Source: Mucilaginibacter sp. 14171R-50 (GTDB lineage: Bacteria > Bacteroidota > Bacteroidia > Sphingobacteriales > Sphingobacteriaceae). Taken from it: DNA of 64,000 nt. A program made the translations under genes and the position numbers. The stretch covers positions 1,240,001 through 1,304,000 of the forward strand of contig NZ_CP048115.1 of assembly GCF_010093045.1 (NCBI RefSeq), written 5' to 3'. Positions 50,092-58,603 of this stretch are shown here, in pieces; position 1 is the first letter of the stretch, and each line of letters begins with the position of its first letter. The notes beneath the pieces were generated by a model. That model was not told where the DNA came from. It searched no databases and saw nothing but the letters and a program-made list of their open reading frames with translations.

Positions 50092-50463
50092 ATGGAATTA
50101 CACAGTTTGCCGGTTAACTATTTACCCATCATATTCCAGATGCTGGTAGCCATAGGTTTTGTTGTTACAACAATGTTTGTAACCCATAAAATTGGCCCTA
50201 AGCGCGTAACCAAGGATAAATTAACGCCCTTTGAATCAGGTATAGAAGTTATCGGTAATGCCCGTACACCTATGTCTATCAAGTACTTCCTGGTGGCTAT
50301 ACTTTTTGTATTGTTTGATGTGGAAGTGATTTTTATGTATCCCTGGGCGGTAAACTTCCGCGACCTGGGCCGCGAGGGTATGATAGAGATGTTTATTTTT
50401 ATGGGCACGTTACTTGCCGGGTTTATTTATATTATAAAAAAAGGCGCATTAAACTGGGACTGA
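50092..50463 (+). CDS. nuoA: NADH-quinone oxidoreductase subunit A
   Basis: 123-residue membrane subunit of complex I with three helices. The conserved DKLTPFESGIEVIGNARTPMSIKYFLVAILFVLFDVEVIFMYPWA is unmistakable. It helps join the peripheral arm to the membrane arm. A longer upstream frame is rejected because it would run through the preceding terminator. It is separated from nuoB by 202 bases that include a second promoter. Confidence 0.96.
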   Translation: MELHSLPVNYLPIIFQMLVAIGFVVTTMFVTHKIGPKRVTKDKLTPFESGIEVIGNARTPMSIKYFLVAILFVLFDVEVIFMYPWAVNFRDLGREGMIEMFIFMGTLLAGFIYIIKKGALNWD

Positions 50464-50590
50464 TCAAACTCGTCTAACTAAGATAAGCGTAGCCGGGAAT
50501 AGCTGCCGCTATAAGGTGTCACTTAGTGGGTTTAATATATCCGGCAGTTTAGATTGATTCTAAATATATTCCTGAACCTGCATAGTGTAT

Positions 50591-50638
50591 TTGTTACAAC
50601 GTATTTATTGTAAATTTGCACATCAGTTTTTACTGATG
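50591..50638 (+). promoter_or_regulatory. nuoB promoter and 5' leader hairpin
   Basis: TTG (50591-50593), 17-base spacer, TAAATTTG (50611-50618): a strong Bacteroidetes promoter. The RNA would start near 50623 and include most of the stem CATCAGT/ACTGATG (50621-50627 with 50632-50638). Then come GGAGAGG (a Shine-Dalgarno-like sequence, rare here) and the ATG at 50666. nuoB-N may thus be expressed independently of nuoA. Confidence 0.6.
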
Positions 50639-50665
50639 TCATAATATTATTTGGAGAGGAATTTA

Positions 50666-51208
50666 ATGAGTGATATTCAAATAGTTGAAGCCCCTGCGGG
50701 TGTTGAAGGATCGGGGTTTTTTGCTACCAAACTTTCTGAAGCAGTGGGTTTGGCACGTTCACACTCCTTATGGCCGCTGCCGTTTGCAACTTCTTGCTGC
50801 GGTATCGAGTTTATGGCCACTATGGGTTCGCATTACGATCTGAGCAGGTTTGGGGCCGAGCGTTTAAGCTTTTCGCCGCGCCAGGCCGATCTGTTGATGG
50901 TAATGGGGACCATATCTAAAAAAATGGGCCCGGTATTACGCCAGGTTTATTTGCAAATGGCCGAACCCCGGTGGGTAATGGCTGTTGGTGCCTGCGCATC
51001 AAGCGGTGGTATATTCGATACTTATTCGGTGCTGCAGGGTATTGATGAGGTAATCCCGGTTGATGTTTACGTGCCAGGATGCCCCCCACGCCCCGAGGCT
51101 ATTATTGATGGTTTTATGGCTATACAAAAACTGGTACGTACCGAGTCTATTCGCCGCCGCGAAGAGCCTAAATACCAGGCATTGCTGGCTAAATATGGTA
51201 TCCAATAA
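50666..51208 (+). CDS. nuoB: NADH-quinone oxidoreductase subunit B
   Basis: 180 residues from the ATG at 50666. Carries the terminal N2 iron-sulfur cluster that hands electrons to menaquinone. Ligands are the adjacent C44 and C45 (ATSCCGIEF), C110 (GACASSGG) and C139 (PGCPPRPE). The stop shares one base with the nuoC start. Confidence 0.97.
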   Translation: MSDIQIVEAPAGVEGSGFFATKLSEAVGLARSHSLWPLPFATSCCGIEFMATMGSHYDLSRFGAERLSFSPRQADLLMVMGTISKKMGPVLRQVYLQMAEPRWVMAVGACASSGGIFDTYSVLQGIDEVIPVDVYVPGCPPRPEAIIDGFMAIQKLVRTESIRRREEPKYQALLAKYGIQ

Positions 51209-51711
51209 TGGCTAAAATTGCAAACGAAGAGCTTTTACAAAAGCTGAACGATAAATTTCCGGGCCAGATAACCCAAACAGGTGCCGATTTTGGCTTGCTA
51301 ACTGTGGAAACGGATAAAAATGTTATCAGCGAAGTGTTAAACTTCCTGAAAACAGATAGTGCGCTGCAGTTTATATTTTTAACAGATATCACGGCCATAC
51401 ATTACCCCGAGCTGGAAAAACCGATCGGCGTGATCTATCATCTGCACAGCTTAGCCACCAATACACGTATTCGTATTAAGGTTTTTCTTGCAGAAGCTGA
51501 TCTGCATATTCCAACTGCAATCACCCTATGGGATGGCGCCAACTGGATGGAACGCGAAACGTACGACTATTTCGGGGTGATATTTGACGGGCACCCTGAC
51601 CTGCGCAGGATATTGAATGTCGACGACATGACGGTATTCCCGATGAGGAAGGAATTCCCGTTGGAAGACCCAAACCGTATTGATAAAAAAGATTACTTTT
51701 TCGGGAGATAA
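51208..51711 (+). CDS. nuoC: NADH-quinone oxidoreductase subunit C
   Basis: 167 residues, the 30-kDa-type subunit, separate from nuoD and not fused as in E. coli. The signature region is WMERETYDYFGVIFDGHPDLRRIL, followed by FPLRKEFPLEDPNR-like sequence. It is a structural subunit of the peripheral arm. Confidence 0.96.
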   Translation: MAKIANEELLQKLNDKFPGQITQTGADFGLLTVETDKNVISEVLNFLKTDSALQFIFLTDITAIHYPELEKPIGVIYHLHSLATNTRIRIKVFLAEADLHIPTAITLWDGANWMERETYDYFGVIFDGHPDLRRILNVDDMTVFPMRKEFPLEDPNRIDKKDYFFGR

Positions 51712-51716
51712 TATAA

Positions 51717-52928
51717 ATGCAGAACCACCCCGTATATACCGATAACGACCCGCAGACCGAGTACTCTACGCTCAACCTGGGCCCAACGCACCCTGCAACT
51801 CACGGTGTGTTCCAGAATGTGTTGCAGATGGATGGCGAACGTATTGTTAGCGGCGTATCAACCATAGGCTACATACACCGTGCATTTGAAAAAATTGCCG
51901 AGCATCGTCCCTTTTACCAGATAACACCGCTTACCGACAGGCTTAACTACTGCTCGTCGCCTATAAATAATATGGGCTGGCACATGACAGTAGAGAAGCT
52001 GTTAAATATACAAACACCCAAGCGTGTCGACTATATGCGTGTTATCATCATGGAGCTGGCCCGTATTGCCGATCATATTATCTGCAACGGGGTGCTGGGT
52101 GTTGATACAGGCGCTTTTACAGGCTTCCTGTATATGATGGAGTATCGTGAGGAGATTTACGAGATATACGAAGAAATTTGCGGTTCGCGTTTAACAACAA
52201 ACATCGGCCGCATTGGCGGGTTCGAACGAAATTTTAATAAGATCGCGTTTGACAAGATCCGGAAATTCCTGGTGAAATTTCCGCCTGTTTTAAAAGAATT
52301 TGAGGCATTATTTAACCGTAACCGCATATTTGTCGATCGTACAAAGGATGTGGCTGCCGTTACTGCCGAAACCGCATTAAGTTACAGTTGGAGCGGCCCG
52401 CTTTTACGCGCCGCCGGGGTTGATTATGATGTGAGGGCTATGGAGCCTTACTCATCGTACGAAGATTTTGATTTCGAAGTGCCTGTTGGCGAGAACGGCG
52501 ACGTTTACAACCGCTTTTTGGTACGTAACGAAGAGATGTGGCAGAGCTTGCGCATTATTGAGCAGGCGCTGAACAAGATAGAGAAGGAACCGTCGGAGAT
52601 ATTCCACGCGAATGTGCCGGCCTATTACCTGCCCCCAAAGGAAGAAGTTTACAATAATATGGAAGCTTTGATCTATCACTTTAAAATTGTGATGGGCGAA
52701 GTAGAGACCCCAACCGCCGAAGTTTACCACGCGGTTGAAGGTGCAAACGGCGAACTGGGTTTTTACCTGGTGAACGATGGCGGTAGGTCGCCGTACCGTT
52801 TGCATTTTCGCAGGCCAAGCTTCATCAATTACCAGATGTATGCGCCAATGAGCCAGGGGATGTTATTGTCTGACGCTATTATTAACATGAGTAGTTTAAA
52901 CGTTATAGCCGGAGAGTTAGATGCTTAG
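51717..52928 (+). CDS. nuoD: NADH-quinone oxidoreductase subunit D
   Basis: 403 residues, the 49-kDa-type subunit, evolutionarily a hydrogenase large subunit. NLGPTHPATHGVF near the N-terminus and IGYIHRAFEK line the quinone pocket with NuoB. The C-terminus SSLNVIAGELDA is typical. It overlaps nuoE by 8 bases. Confidence 0.97.
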   Translation: MQNHPVYTDNDPQTEYSTLNLGPTHPATHGVFQNVLQMDGERIVSGVSTIGYIHRAFEKIAEHRPFYQITPLTDRLNYCSSPINNMGWHMTVEKLLNIQTPKRVDYMRVIIMELARIADHIICNGVLGVDTGAFTGFLYMMEYREEIYEIYEEICGSRLTTNIGRIGGFERNFNKIAFDKIRKFLVKFPPVLKEFEALFNRNRIFVDRTKDVAAVTAETALSYSWSGPLLRAAGVDYDVRAMEPYSSYEDFDFEVPVGENGDVYNRFLVRNEEMWQSLRIIEQALNKIEKEPSEIFHANVPAYYLPPKEEVYNNMEALIYHFKIVMGEVETPTAEVYHAVEGANGELGFYLVNDGGRSPYRLHFRRPSFINYQMYAPMSQGMLLSDAIINMSSLNVIAGELDA

Positions 52929-53439
52929 TGTACAGGATACCAATACGCCGGTGACATTTTCACCGGAATTGCTTGATAAGTTTGCTGACGTAGTTAGCCG
53001 CTACCCTTACGGGAAACAAAAATCTGCGCTGTTGCCTATACTGCATCTGGTACAGGCCGAATATGGCTGGGTTAGCGTACCTGCAATGGACAGTGTTGCC
53101 AATTTTCTTTCTATCCAGCCGATAGAGGTTTACGAGGTAGCGTCCTTTTATACCATGTACTTTTTAAAGCCGCAGGGCAAGTACATGCTGGAGGTTTGCC
53201 GTACAGGCCCATGCGAAATTGTTGGCGCTACGCCCATAATGGAGCATATTGAAAAAACGCTTGGAGTTAAAGAGGGCGACGTTACCCCCGACGGTTTATT
53301 TAGCTGGCGTGGCGTAGAGTGCCTTGCTGCATGTGGCTTCGGCCCGGTGTTGCAAATTGGCCCTGAGTACACTTTCTATGAAAATTTAACACCTGAGTCG
53401 GTTGATCAGTTGATTGGCGATCTGAGGGCGAAAAGTTAA
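52921..53439 (+). CDS. nuoE: NADH-quinone oxidoreductase subunit E
   Basis: 172 residues, the 24-kDa-type [2Fe-2S] subunit. Ligands are C93 and C98 (CRTGPC) and C134 and C138 (CLAAC). It belongs to the NADH-dehydrogenase module with NuoF and NuoG. After it the operon is interrupted by a 125-base AT-rich repeat region. Confidence 0.97.
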   Translation: MLSVQDTNTPVTFSPELLDKFADVVSRYPYGKQKSALLPILHLVQAEYGWVSVPAMDSVANFLSIQPIEVYEVASFYTMYFLKPQGKYMLEVCRTGPCEIVGATPIMEHIEKTLGVKEGDVTPDGLFSWRGVECLAACGFGPVLQIGPEYTFYENLTPESVDQLIGDLRAKS

Positions 53440-53444
53440 GAGAT

Positions 53445-53560
53445 TTCGAAATTTCGATCTCGGATTTAGAATTTATTTTTAGGATTTAGGTTTACCTTTT
53501 GGGATTTAGAAATTAGAGTTTAGGATTTAGAATTTCACCTTTTAGGATTTATAGTTTACC
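53445..53560 (+). repeat. GGATTTAG-type repeat region between nuoE and nuoF
   Basis: The word GGATTTAG or a close variant recurs about five times. Two units of roughly 41 bases begin AGGATTTAG at 53481 and 53522, and both contain TTTACCTTTT or TTCACCTTTT. It is non-coding. The spacing is too irregular and the units too short for a CRISPR. Confidence 0.65.
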
Positions 53561-53564
53561 AACA

Positions 53565-54929
53565 ATGGCTCGTAAATTACTTTTAGAACATATAAACGTA
53601 CCCGGCATCAATACATTTGATGTTTACCGCTCAAAAGGCGGTTACGCTGCTGTTGAAAAAGCCCTGAAAACCCTTACCCCCGACGAAGTGGTAGAGGAGG
53701 TTAAAAAATCAGGCTTGCGTGGCCGTGGCGGCGCAGGTTTCCCTACCGGGATGAAGTGGAGCTTTTTAGCCAAGCCGGCGGGTGTTGCCCGTTACCTGGT
53801 TTGTAACGCTGATGAATCAGAACCCGGTACCTTTAAAGACCGTTATTTAATGACTTATATCCCTCATTTATTAATTGAGGGGATGATTGTAGCCAGCTTT
53901 GCGCTGGGTGCAAATACATCATATATATATGTACGCGGCGAAATGATGCCGCAGATACGCATCCTTGAAAAAGCCATCGCCGAAGCAAAGGCAAAAGGCT
54001 TTTTGGGTAAAAACATTTTAGGCACCGGGTACGACCTGGAGCTTTACGTACAGCCAGGCGGTGGCGCTTACATCTGCGGCGAAGAAACCGCTTTGTTGGA
54101 GTCGCTCGAAGGTAAACGTGGTAACCCCAGGATAAAACCTCCGTTCCCGGCTATTGCTGGCTTGTATGGCTGCCCTACGGTGGTTAACAATGTTGAATCT
54201 ATCGCGGCCGTGGTACCTATCATTAACGATGGCGGCGACGAGTACGCAAAAATTGGCATTGGCCGCAGCACAGGTACCAAGCTGATATCTGCAGGCGGCA
54301 ACTTACGCAAACCGGGCGTTTACGAAATTGACCTGGGCCTGCCTGTTGAAGAATTTTTATACAGCGACGAATATTGCGGCGGCATCGCTAATGGCAAACG
54401 CTTAAAAGCGGTTGTTGCGGGCGGGTCATCCGTGCCGATATTACCGGCCAACCTGTTCATGAAAACCATTAATAATGAGCCCCGCCTGATGAGCTACGAA
54501 TCATTGGCTGAAGGAGGCTTTGTTAGCGGCACCATGATGGGCTCGGGTGGTTTTATTGCCTATGACGAAGACCAGTGTATCGTTAGAAACACCTGGAATT
54601 TCGCACGTTTTTATCACCACGAAAGCTGCGGACAATGCTCGCCTTGCCGTGAAGGTACAGGCTGGATGGAGAAAGTTTTGCACCGCCTGGAATACGGCCA
54701 CGGTAAAATGAGCGACATGGACCTGCTTGTTGATGTAAGTAAAAAAATTGAAGGTAATACGATTTGTCCGCTGGGTGATGCGGCAGCATGGCCGGTGGCC
54801 AGCGCCATTCGCCACTTCAGGGATGAATTTGAGTGGCATGTAACACATCCGCATGAAGCAACAACCCGTAACTTCGGGTTAGCGCATTATGCAGACCCGC
54901 TGCCGAAGTTGGAAGTAGCGGCGAGTTAA
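53565..54929 (+). CDS. nuoF: NADH-quinone oxidoreductase subunit F
   Basis: 454 residues; binds NADH, FMN and the N3 [4Fe-4S] cluster. Motifs are [16 protein letters not shown] (FMN), [17 protein letters not shown] (NADH), the [10 protein letters not shown] cluster and the fourth Cys in [12 protein letters not shown]. Electrons from NADH enter here and pass to NuoE and NuoG. Confidence 0.97.
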   Translation: MARKLLLEHINVPGINTFDVYRSKGGYAAVEKALKTLTPDEVVEEVKKSGLRGRGGAGFPTGMKWSFLAKPAGVARYLVCNADESEPGTFKDRYLMTYIPHLLIEGMIVASFALGANTSYIYVRGEMMPQIRILEKAIAEAKAKGFLGKNILGTGYDLELYVQPGGGAYICGEETALLESLEGKRGNPRIKPPFPAIAGLYGCPTVVNNVESIAAVVPIINDGGDEYAKIGIGRSTGTKLISAGGNLRKPGVYEIDLGLPVEEFLYSDEYCGGIANGKRLKAVVAGGSSVPILPANLFMKTINNEPRLMSYESLAEGGFVSGTMMGSGGFIAYDEDQCIVRNTWNFARFYHHESCGQCSPCREGTGWMEKVLHRLEYGHGKMSDMDLLVDVSKKIEGNTICPLGDAAAWPVASAIRHFRDEFEWHVTHPHEATTRNFGLAHYADPLPKLEVAAS

Positions 54930-54944
54930 ATAAGAATAACAAAG

Positions 54945-55030
54945 CGTCATTGCGAGGAACGAAGCAATCCTCGATAGAAAAGGTTGCGACAAGCGTGTTG
55001 AAGATTGCCACGCTATCGCTCGCAATGACG
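54945..55030. repeat. CGTCATTGCGAG-type inverted repeat between nuoF and nuoG
   Basis: CGTCATTGCGAG (54945-54956) and its complement CTCGCAATGACG (55019-55030) bound an 86-base element with inner partial complementarity (GAAGCAATCCTC, GAAGATTGCCACG). This end sequence is a common interspersed type in many bacteria. It is non-coding and lies inside the nuo operon. Confidence 0.75.
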
Positions 55031-55058
55031 GGAACGATATAAAAGGACGATAAGTCAG

Positions 55059-56057
55059 ATGAAAGTAACGATAGACGGATTTCCTATTGAAGTAGAAGCC
55101 GGGACAACCATCCTGAACGCCGCGAGGCTGATAGGTGGCGACATTGTTCCGCCGACTATGTGCTATTACTCTAAGCTGGAGGGTACCGGCGGTAAATGCC
55201 GTACCTGTTTGGTGCAGGTAAGCAAGGGTTCTGAAAAAGACCCCCGCCCTATGCCAAAACTGGTGGCAAGCTGCCGTACTACGGTAATGGATGGCATGGA
55301 GGTGAAAAACATCACTTCGCCCGAAGTTATTGAGGCACGTAAAGGTGTGGTAGAGATGTTATTGATAAACCACCCGCTGGATTGCCCCGTTTGTGACCAG
55401 GCAGGCGAATGCCATTTACAGGACCTGAGCTACGAACACGGTGCTGCTAAAACCCGGTATGAGTTTGACCGCCGTACATTTGAAAGAATAGACATTGGTG
55501 ATAAGATACAACTGCACATGACGCGCTGCATCCTGTGCTATCGTTGCGTGTTTGTTGCCGACCAGATAACAGACCACCGCGTACATGGTATTTTAAACCG
55601 CGGCGACCATTCAGAGATATCAACCTATATTCAAAAAGCCGTTGACAACGATTTTAGCGGTAACGTGATTGATGTATGCCCTGTTGGCGCATTAACTGAT
55701 AAAACCTTCCGTTTCAGAAACCGCGTTTGGTTTACCAAGCCTGTTGAAGCGCATCGCGAATGCGAAAACCCAAAATGCTGTGGTAAAGTAACTTTATGGT
55801 ACAAGGGCGAAGATGTATTGCGCGTAACCGCCCGTAAAGACGAGTATGGTGAGGCGGAAGCATTTATTTGCAACACCTGCCGTTTTTATAAAAAGAAGAC
55901 CACCGACTGGATAATAGAAGGCCCGCGTAAAGTATCGCACAAATCTGTGATCAGCGCCAATCATTATGATACGTTAAAACCGTTGCCGGTTGTAAAAACC
56001 AACCCGGTATTGATAGAAGCGAATAAAGAACAATTTGAAAGGGAGACACGCCTGTAA
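55059..56057 (+). CDS. nuoG: NADH-quinone oxidoreductase subunit G, short form
   Basis: 332 residues, against roughly 700-900 in many bacteria. Present are the [2Fe-2S] ferredoxin domain (MCYYSKLEGTGGKCRTC, SCRT), the His/Cys N5 region (HPLDCPVCDQAGECHLQ), the N4-type motif (CILCYRC, DVCPVGAL) and a last Cys-rich segment (CENPKCCGKVTLW, ICNTCRF). The large molybdopterin-oxidoreductase-like domain is absent. The frame ends cleanly, sharing a base with nuoH, so this is the compact NuoG found in Bacteroidetes and not a pseudogene. Confidence 0.92.
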   Translation: MKVTIDGFPIEVEAGTTILNAARLIGGDIVPPTMCYYSKLEGTGGKCRTCLVQVSKGSEKDPRPMPKLVASCRTTVMDGMEVKNITSPEVIEARKGVVEMLLINHPLDCPVCDQAGECHLQDLSYEHGAAKTRYEFDRRTFERIDIGDKIQLHMTRCILCYRCVFVADQITDHRVHGILNRGDHSEISTYIQKAVDNDFSGNVIDVCPVGALTDKTFRFRNRVWFTKPVEAHRECENPKCCGKVTLWYKGEDVLRVTARKDEYGEAEAFICNTCRFYKKKTTDWIIEGPRKVSHKSVISANHYDTLKPLPVVKTNPVLIEANKEQFERETRL

Positions 56058-57088
56058 TGGAATTAGCAGATATAGCCATTAAATTTGGCCTTATAATCGT
56101 TATATTTTTAATAAGCCTGGTAGTAGCCATGTACTCTACCTATGCCGAACGTAAAATAGCGGCGTTTTTTCAGGATAGGGTAGGCCCTAACCGTGCCGGG
56201 CCGGGTGGTATGTTTCAGCCGCTGGCCGATGGGATGAAAATGTTCATGAAGGAAGAGATCATCCCAACTAATGCTACATCGTTCCTGTTTATCGTTGGCC
56301 CTTCGCTGGCTATATTAACGGCTTGTATAGGTTCGGCGGTTATTCCGTGGGGGCAAAACCTGGTCATAGGCGATAAGGTTATCCCGTTACAGGTTACTGA
56401 TATTAACGTAGGTATCTTGTACATATTCGGTGTAGTATCATTAGGCGTGTATGGTGTAATGATAGGCGGCTGGGCATCAAACAACAAATACTCGTTATTA
56501 GGCGCTATCCGTGCGGCATCGCAAAATATCAGCTACGAAATTTCAATGGGGCTTTCGATAATCGCTCTGTTGATGGTTACCCAAACTTTAAGTCTGGGCG
56601 AGATTGCAGCGCAGCAGCATGGCTGGCACTGGAACGTATTGTATCAGCCGGTTGGTTTCCTGCTGTTTATGGTGTGTGCCTTTGCCGAAACTAACCGTAC
56701 ACCGTTTGACCTTCCCGAGTGCGAGACCGAACTGGTTGGCGGCTACCATACCGAGTATTCGTCTATGAAGCTTGGTTTTTACCTGTTTGCCGAGTACATT
56801 AATATGTTCATTTCATCGGCAGTAATGGCTACCCTGTATTGGGGCGGTTATAACTACCCCGGTATGGATTGGGTAGCCGCGCATGTTGGCCCGGTTATCG
56901 GTCCGCTTATTGGTACCGCAGTGTTTTTTGCAAAAATATTCCTGTTCATCTTCTTTTTTATGTGGGTACGCTGGACTATCCCGCGTTTCCGGTACGACCA
57001 GTTGATGGACCTGGGCTGGAAGGTACTGATACCTTTGGCCATAGCTAATATTGTTGTTACCGGTATTGTTATTACTTTTTTAAATTAA
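56057..57088 (+). CDS. nuoH: NADH-quinone oxidoreductase subunit H
   Basis: 343 residues, about eight helices. Forms the quinone chamber with NuoB and NuoD. Signatures are YAERKIAAFFQDRVGPNRAGPGG, AETNRTPFDLPECETELVGGYHTEYSSM and RWTIPRFRYDQLMDLGWK. It shares one base with nuoG. Confidence 0.97.
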   Translation: MELADIAIKFGLIIVIFLISLVVAMYSTYAERKIAAFFQDRVGPNRAGPGGMFQPLADGMKMFMKEEIIPTNATSFLFIVGPSLAILTACIGSAVIPWGQNLVIGDKVIPLQVTDINVGILYIFGVVSLGVYGVMIGGWASNNKYSLLGAIRAASQNISYEISMGLSIIALLMVTQTLSLGEIAAQQHGWHWNVLYQPVGFLLFMVCAFAETNRTPFDLPECETELVGGYHTEYSSMKLGFYLFAEYINMFISSAVMATLYWGGYNYPGMDWVAAHVGPVIGPLIGTAVFFAKIFLFIFFFMWVRWTIPRFRYDQLMDLGWKVLIPLAIANIVVTGIVITFLN

Positions 57089-57106
57089 GAGAGAGGTTAA
57101 GTTTTA

Positions 57107-57604
57107 ATGGAATCATTAAGTAATAAAAAGAAGCAATTAACCGTAAAGCCGCTCAATTTTTGGGAGCGGGCTTACCTGCCTGCTATCATGAGTGGCTTAG
57201 CCATCACCATGAAGCACTTCTTTAAAAAACCGGTTACTATTGCCTATCCCGACGAGAAACGGGAGTTTTCTGAGAATTACCGTGGCATGCACTCGCTTAA
57301 ACGCGATGAAAATGGTGCCGAGCGCTGTACCGCCTGCGGCCTTTGCGCATTATCGTGCCCGGCCGAGGCTATCACCATGCAAGCTGCCGAGCGCCAGAAA
57401 GGCGAGGAGCACTTATATCGCGAAGAAAAGTATGCTGCCGTTTACGAAATAAATATGCTGCGCTGTATTTTTTGCGGCTTATGCGAAGAGGCCTGCCCTA
57501 AAGAAGCGATATACCTTGATGGCGACATTATCCCATCGGATTATCTGCGCAAGGATTTTATTTACGGTAAAGACAAATTAGTAGAAGCACCTTTAAATCA
57601 ATAA
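57107..57604 (+). CDS. nuoI: NADH-quinone oxidoreductase subunit I
   Basis: 165 residues with two [4Fe-4S] ferredoxin motifs, CTACGLCALSCP and CIFCGLCEEACP (clusters N6a and N6b), which wire electrons toward N2. It follows nuoH by 18 bases. Confidence 0.97.
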   Translation: MESLSNKKKQLTVKPLNFWERAYLPAIMSGLAITMKHFFKKPVTIAYPDEKREFSENYRGMHSLKRDENGAERCTACGLCALSCPAEAITMQAAERQKGEEHLYREEKYAAVYEINMLRCIFCGLCEEACPKEAIYLDGDIIPSDYLRKDFIYGKDKLVEAPLNQ

Positions 57605-57615
57605 CAGAAGTTTTA

Positions 57616-57623
57616 TACCTTTG
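57616..57623 (+). promoter_or_regulatory. Possible internal promoter before nuoJ
   Basis: TACCTTTG (57616-57623) in the 64-base nuoI-nuoJ gap, about 45 bases before the nuoJ ATG. The -33 candidate is only CTTTAA at 57591. It could boost the membrane-arm genes. Confidence 0.4.
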
Positions 57624-57668
57624 CGCAACTCTTTTGAGCAGGGCAAAAGTATATTGTAAAATATAAAC

Positions 57669-58178
57669 ATGAGTACATTTTACTTCATCGCGTTTTTATC
57701 CATATTCTTTTCAATACTGGTTATTTCTGCAAAAAACCCGGTGCATAGTATACTGTACCTTATACTCACCTTCTTTACATTCACCATTCATTATATATTA
57801 ATGAACGCGCAGTTTTTGGCTATTGTAAACTTTATAGTTTATATGGGCGCCATACTGGTACTGTTCCTATATACATTGATGCTGATAAACCTGAATAAAG
57901 AAAGCGAGCCGGTTAAGCCGTTTATGGTGAAGATAGCCGCTGTATTTGGCGGAGGGATATTGGCGGTAGCGCTGGTGTCATCCCTGAAATCATTAGGCGT
58001 ATCAGATCCGGTGGTGCTCAGGAACCCTGAGCTTGGCCTCGTAAAAAACCTCGGGAAAGTATTATTCAACGAATTTTTGCTGCCGTTTGAAGTATCGTCG
58101 GTATTGCTGTTATCGGCAATGGTTGGCGCGGTGCTGCTGGCTACAAAAGAACCTAACGAAACAAAAGCAACCATCTGA
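57669..58178 (+). CDS. nuoJ: NADH-quinone oxidoreductase subunit J
   Basis: 169 residues, five helices. [14 protein letters not shown] and [19 protein letters not shown] (with the pi-bulge helix) identify it. It is part of the proton-translocating membrane arm. It shares one base with nuoK. Confidence 0.95.
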   Translation: MSTFYFIAFLSIFFSILVISAKNPVHSILYLILTFFTFTIHYILMNAQFLAIVNFIVYMGAILVLFLYTLMLINLNKESEPVKPFMVKIAAVFGGGILAVALVSSLKSLGVSDPVVLRNPELGLVKNLGKVLFNEFLLPFEVSSVLLLSAMVGAVLLATKEPNETKATI

Positions 58179-58507
58179 TGGAAAGTTTAACCCATACCAT
58201 TCAAGCGGTGCCGCTTAACCACTACATTTTATTAAGCGCTATTATATTTTCGATAGGTGTAATGGGCGTTTTATTGCGCCGCAATGCCATTGTAATATTC
58301 ATGTCGGTTGAGCTGATGCTTAACTCGGTGAACTTGCTGCTTACCGCCTTTTCGGTTTATCGCGGCGATGCAGCGGGGCAGGTATTTGTATTTTTTATTA
58401 TGGCGCTTGCCGCCGCCGAAGTTGCGGTAGGCTTGGCTATTATAGTAATGATATACCGTAACACCAACAGTATAGATATTAACGTGCTGAACCGGTTGAA
58501 ATGGTAA
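58178..58507 (+). CDS. nuoK: NADH-quinone oxidoreductase subunit K
   Basis: 109 residues, three helices with the conserved membrane glutamates in [15 protein letters not shown] and [17 protein letters not shown]. It is part of the proton path. A repeat element fills the 96 bases to nuoL. Confidence 0.96.
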   Translation: MESLTHTIQAVPLNHYILLSAIIFSIGVMGVLLRRNAIVIFMSVELMLNSVNLLLTAFSVYRGDAAGQVFVFFIMALAAAEVAVGLAIIVMIYRNTNSIDINVLNRLKW

Positions 58508-58508
58508 A

Positions 58509-58592
58509 GCCCCCAGCCCCCTAAAGGGGGTAAGGAGAGCAATTAATTATAAAAAAAAGAGCTTCTGTTCCGCCTTCAGGGGGTTAGGGGGC
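58509..58592. repeat. CCCCCAGCCCCCT-type palindromic repeat between nuoK and nuoL
   Basis: The left arm GCCCCCAGCCCCCTAAAGGG (from 58509) and the right arm CTTCAGGGGGTTAGGGGGC (to 58592) are inverted around an A-rich core. It is the same family as the element at 536-664, and ends 11 bases before the nuoL ATG. Confidence 0.75.
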
Positions 58593-58603
58593 AAAAAATT
58601 TAT

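Noticed and set aside
53445..53560. CRISPR array between nuoE and nuoF
   Set aside because: The repeats are about 9 bases, unevenly spaced and AT-rich, there are only about five, and no cas genes are near.
55059..56057. nuoG as a truncated pseudogene
   Set aside because: The frame is intact, all FeS ligands are present and the stop overlaps nuoH. Short NuoG is normal in Bacteroidetes.
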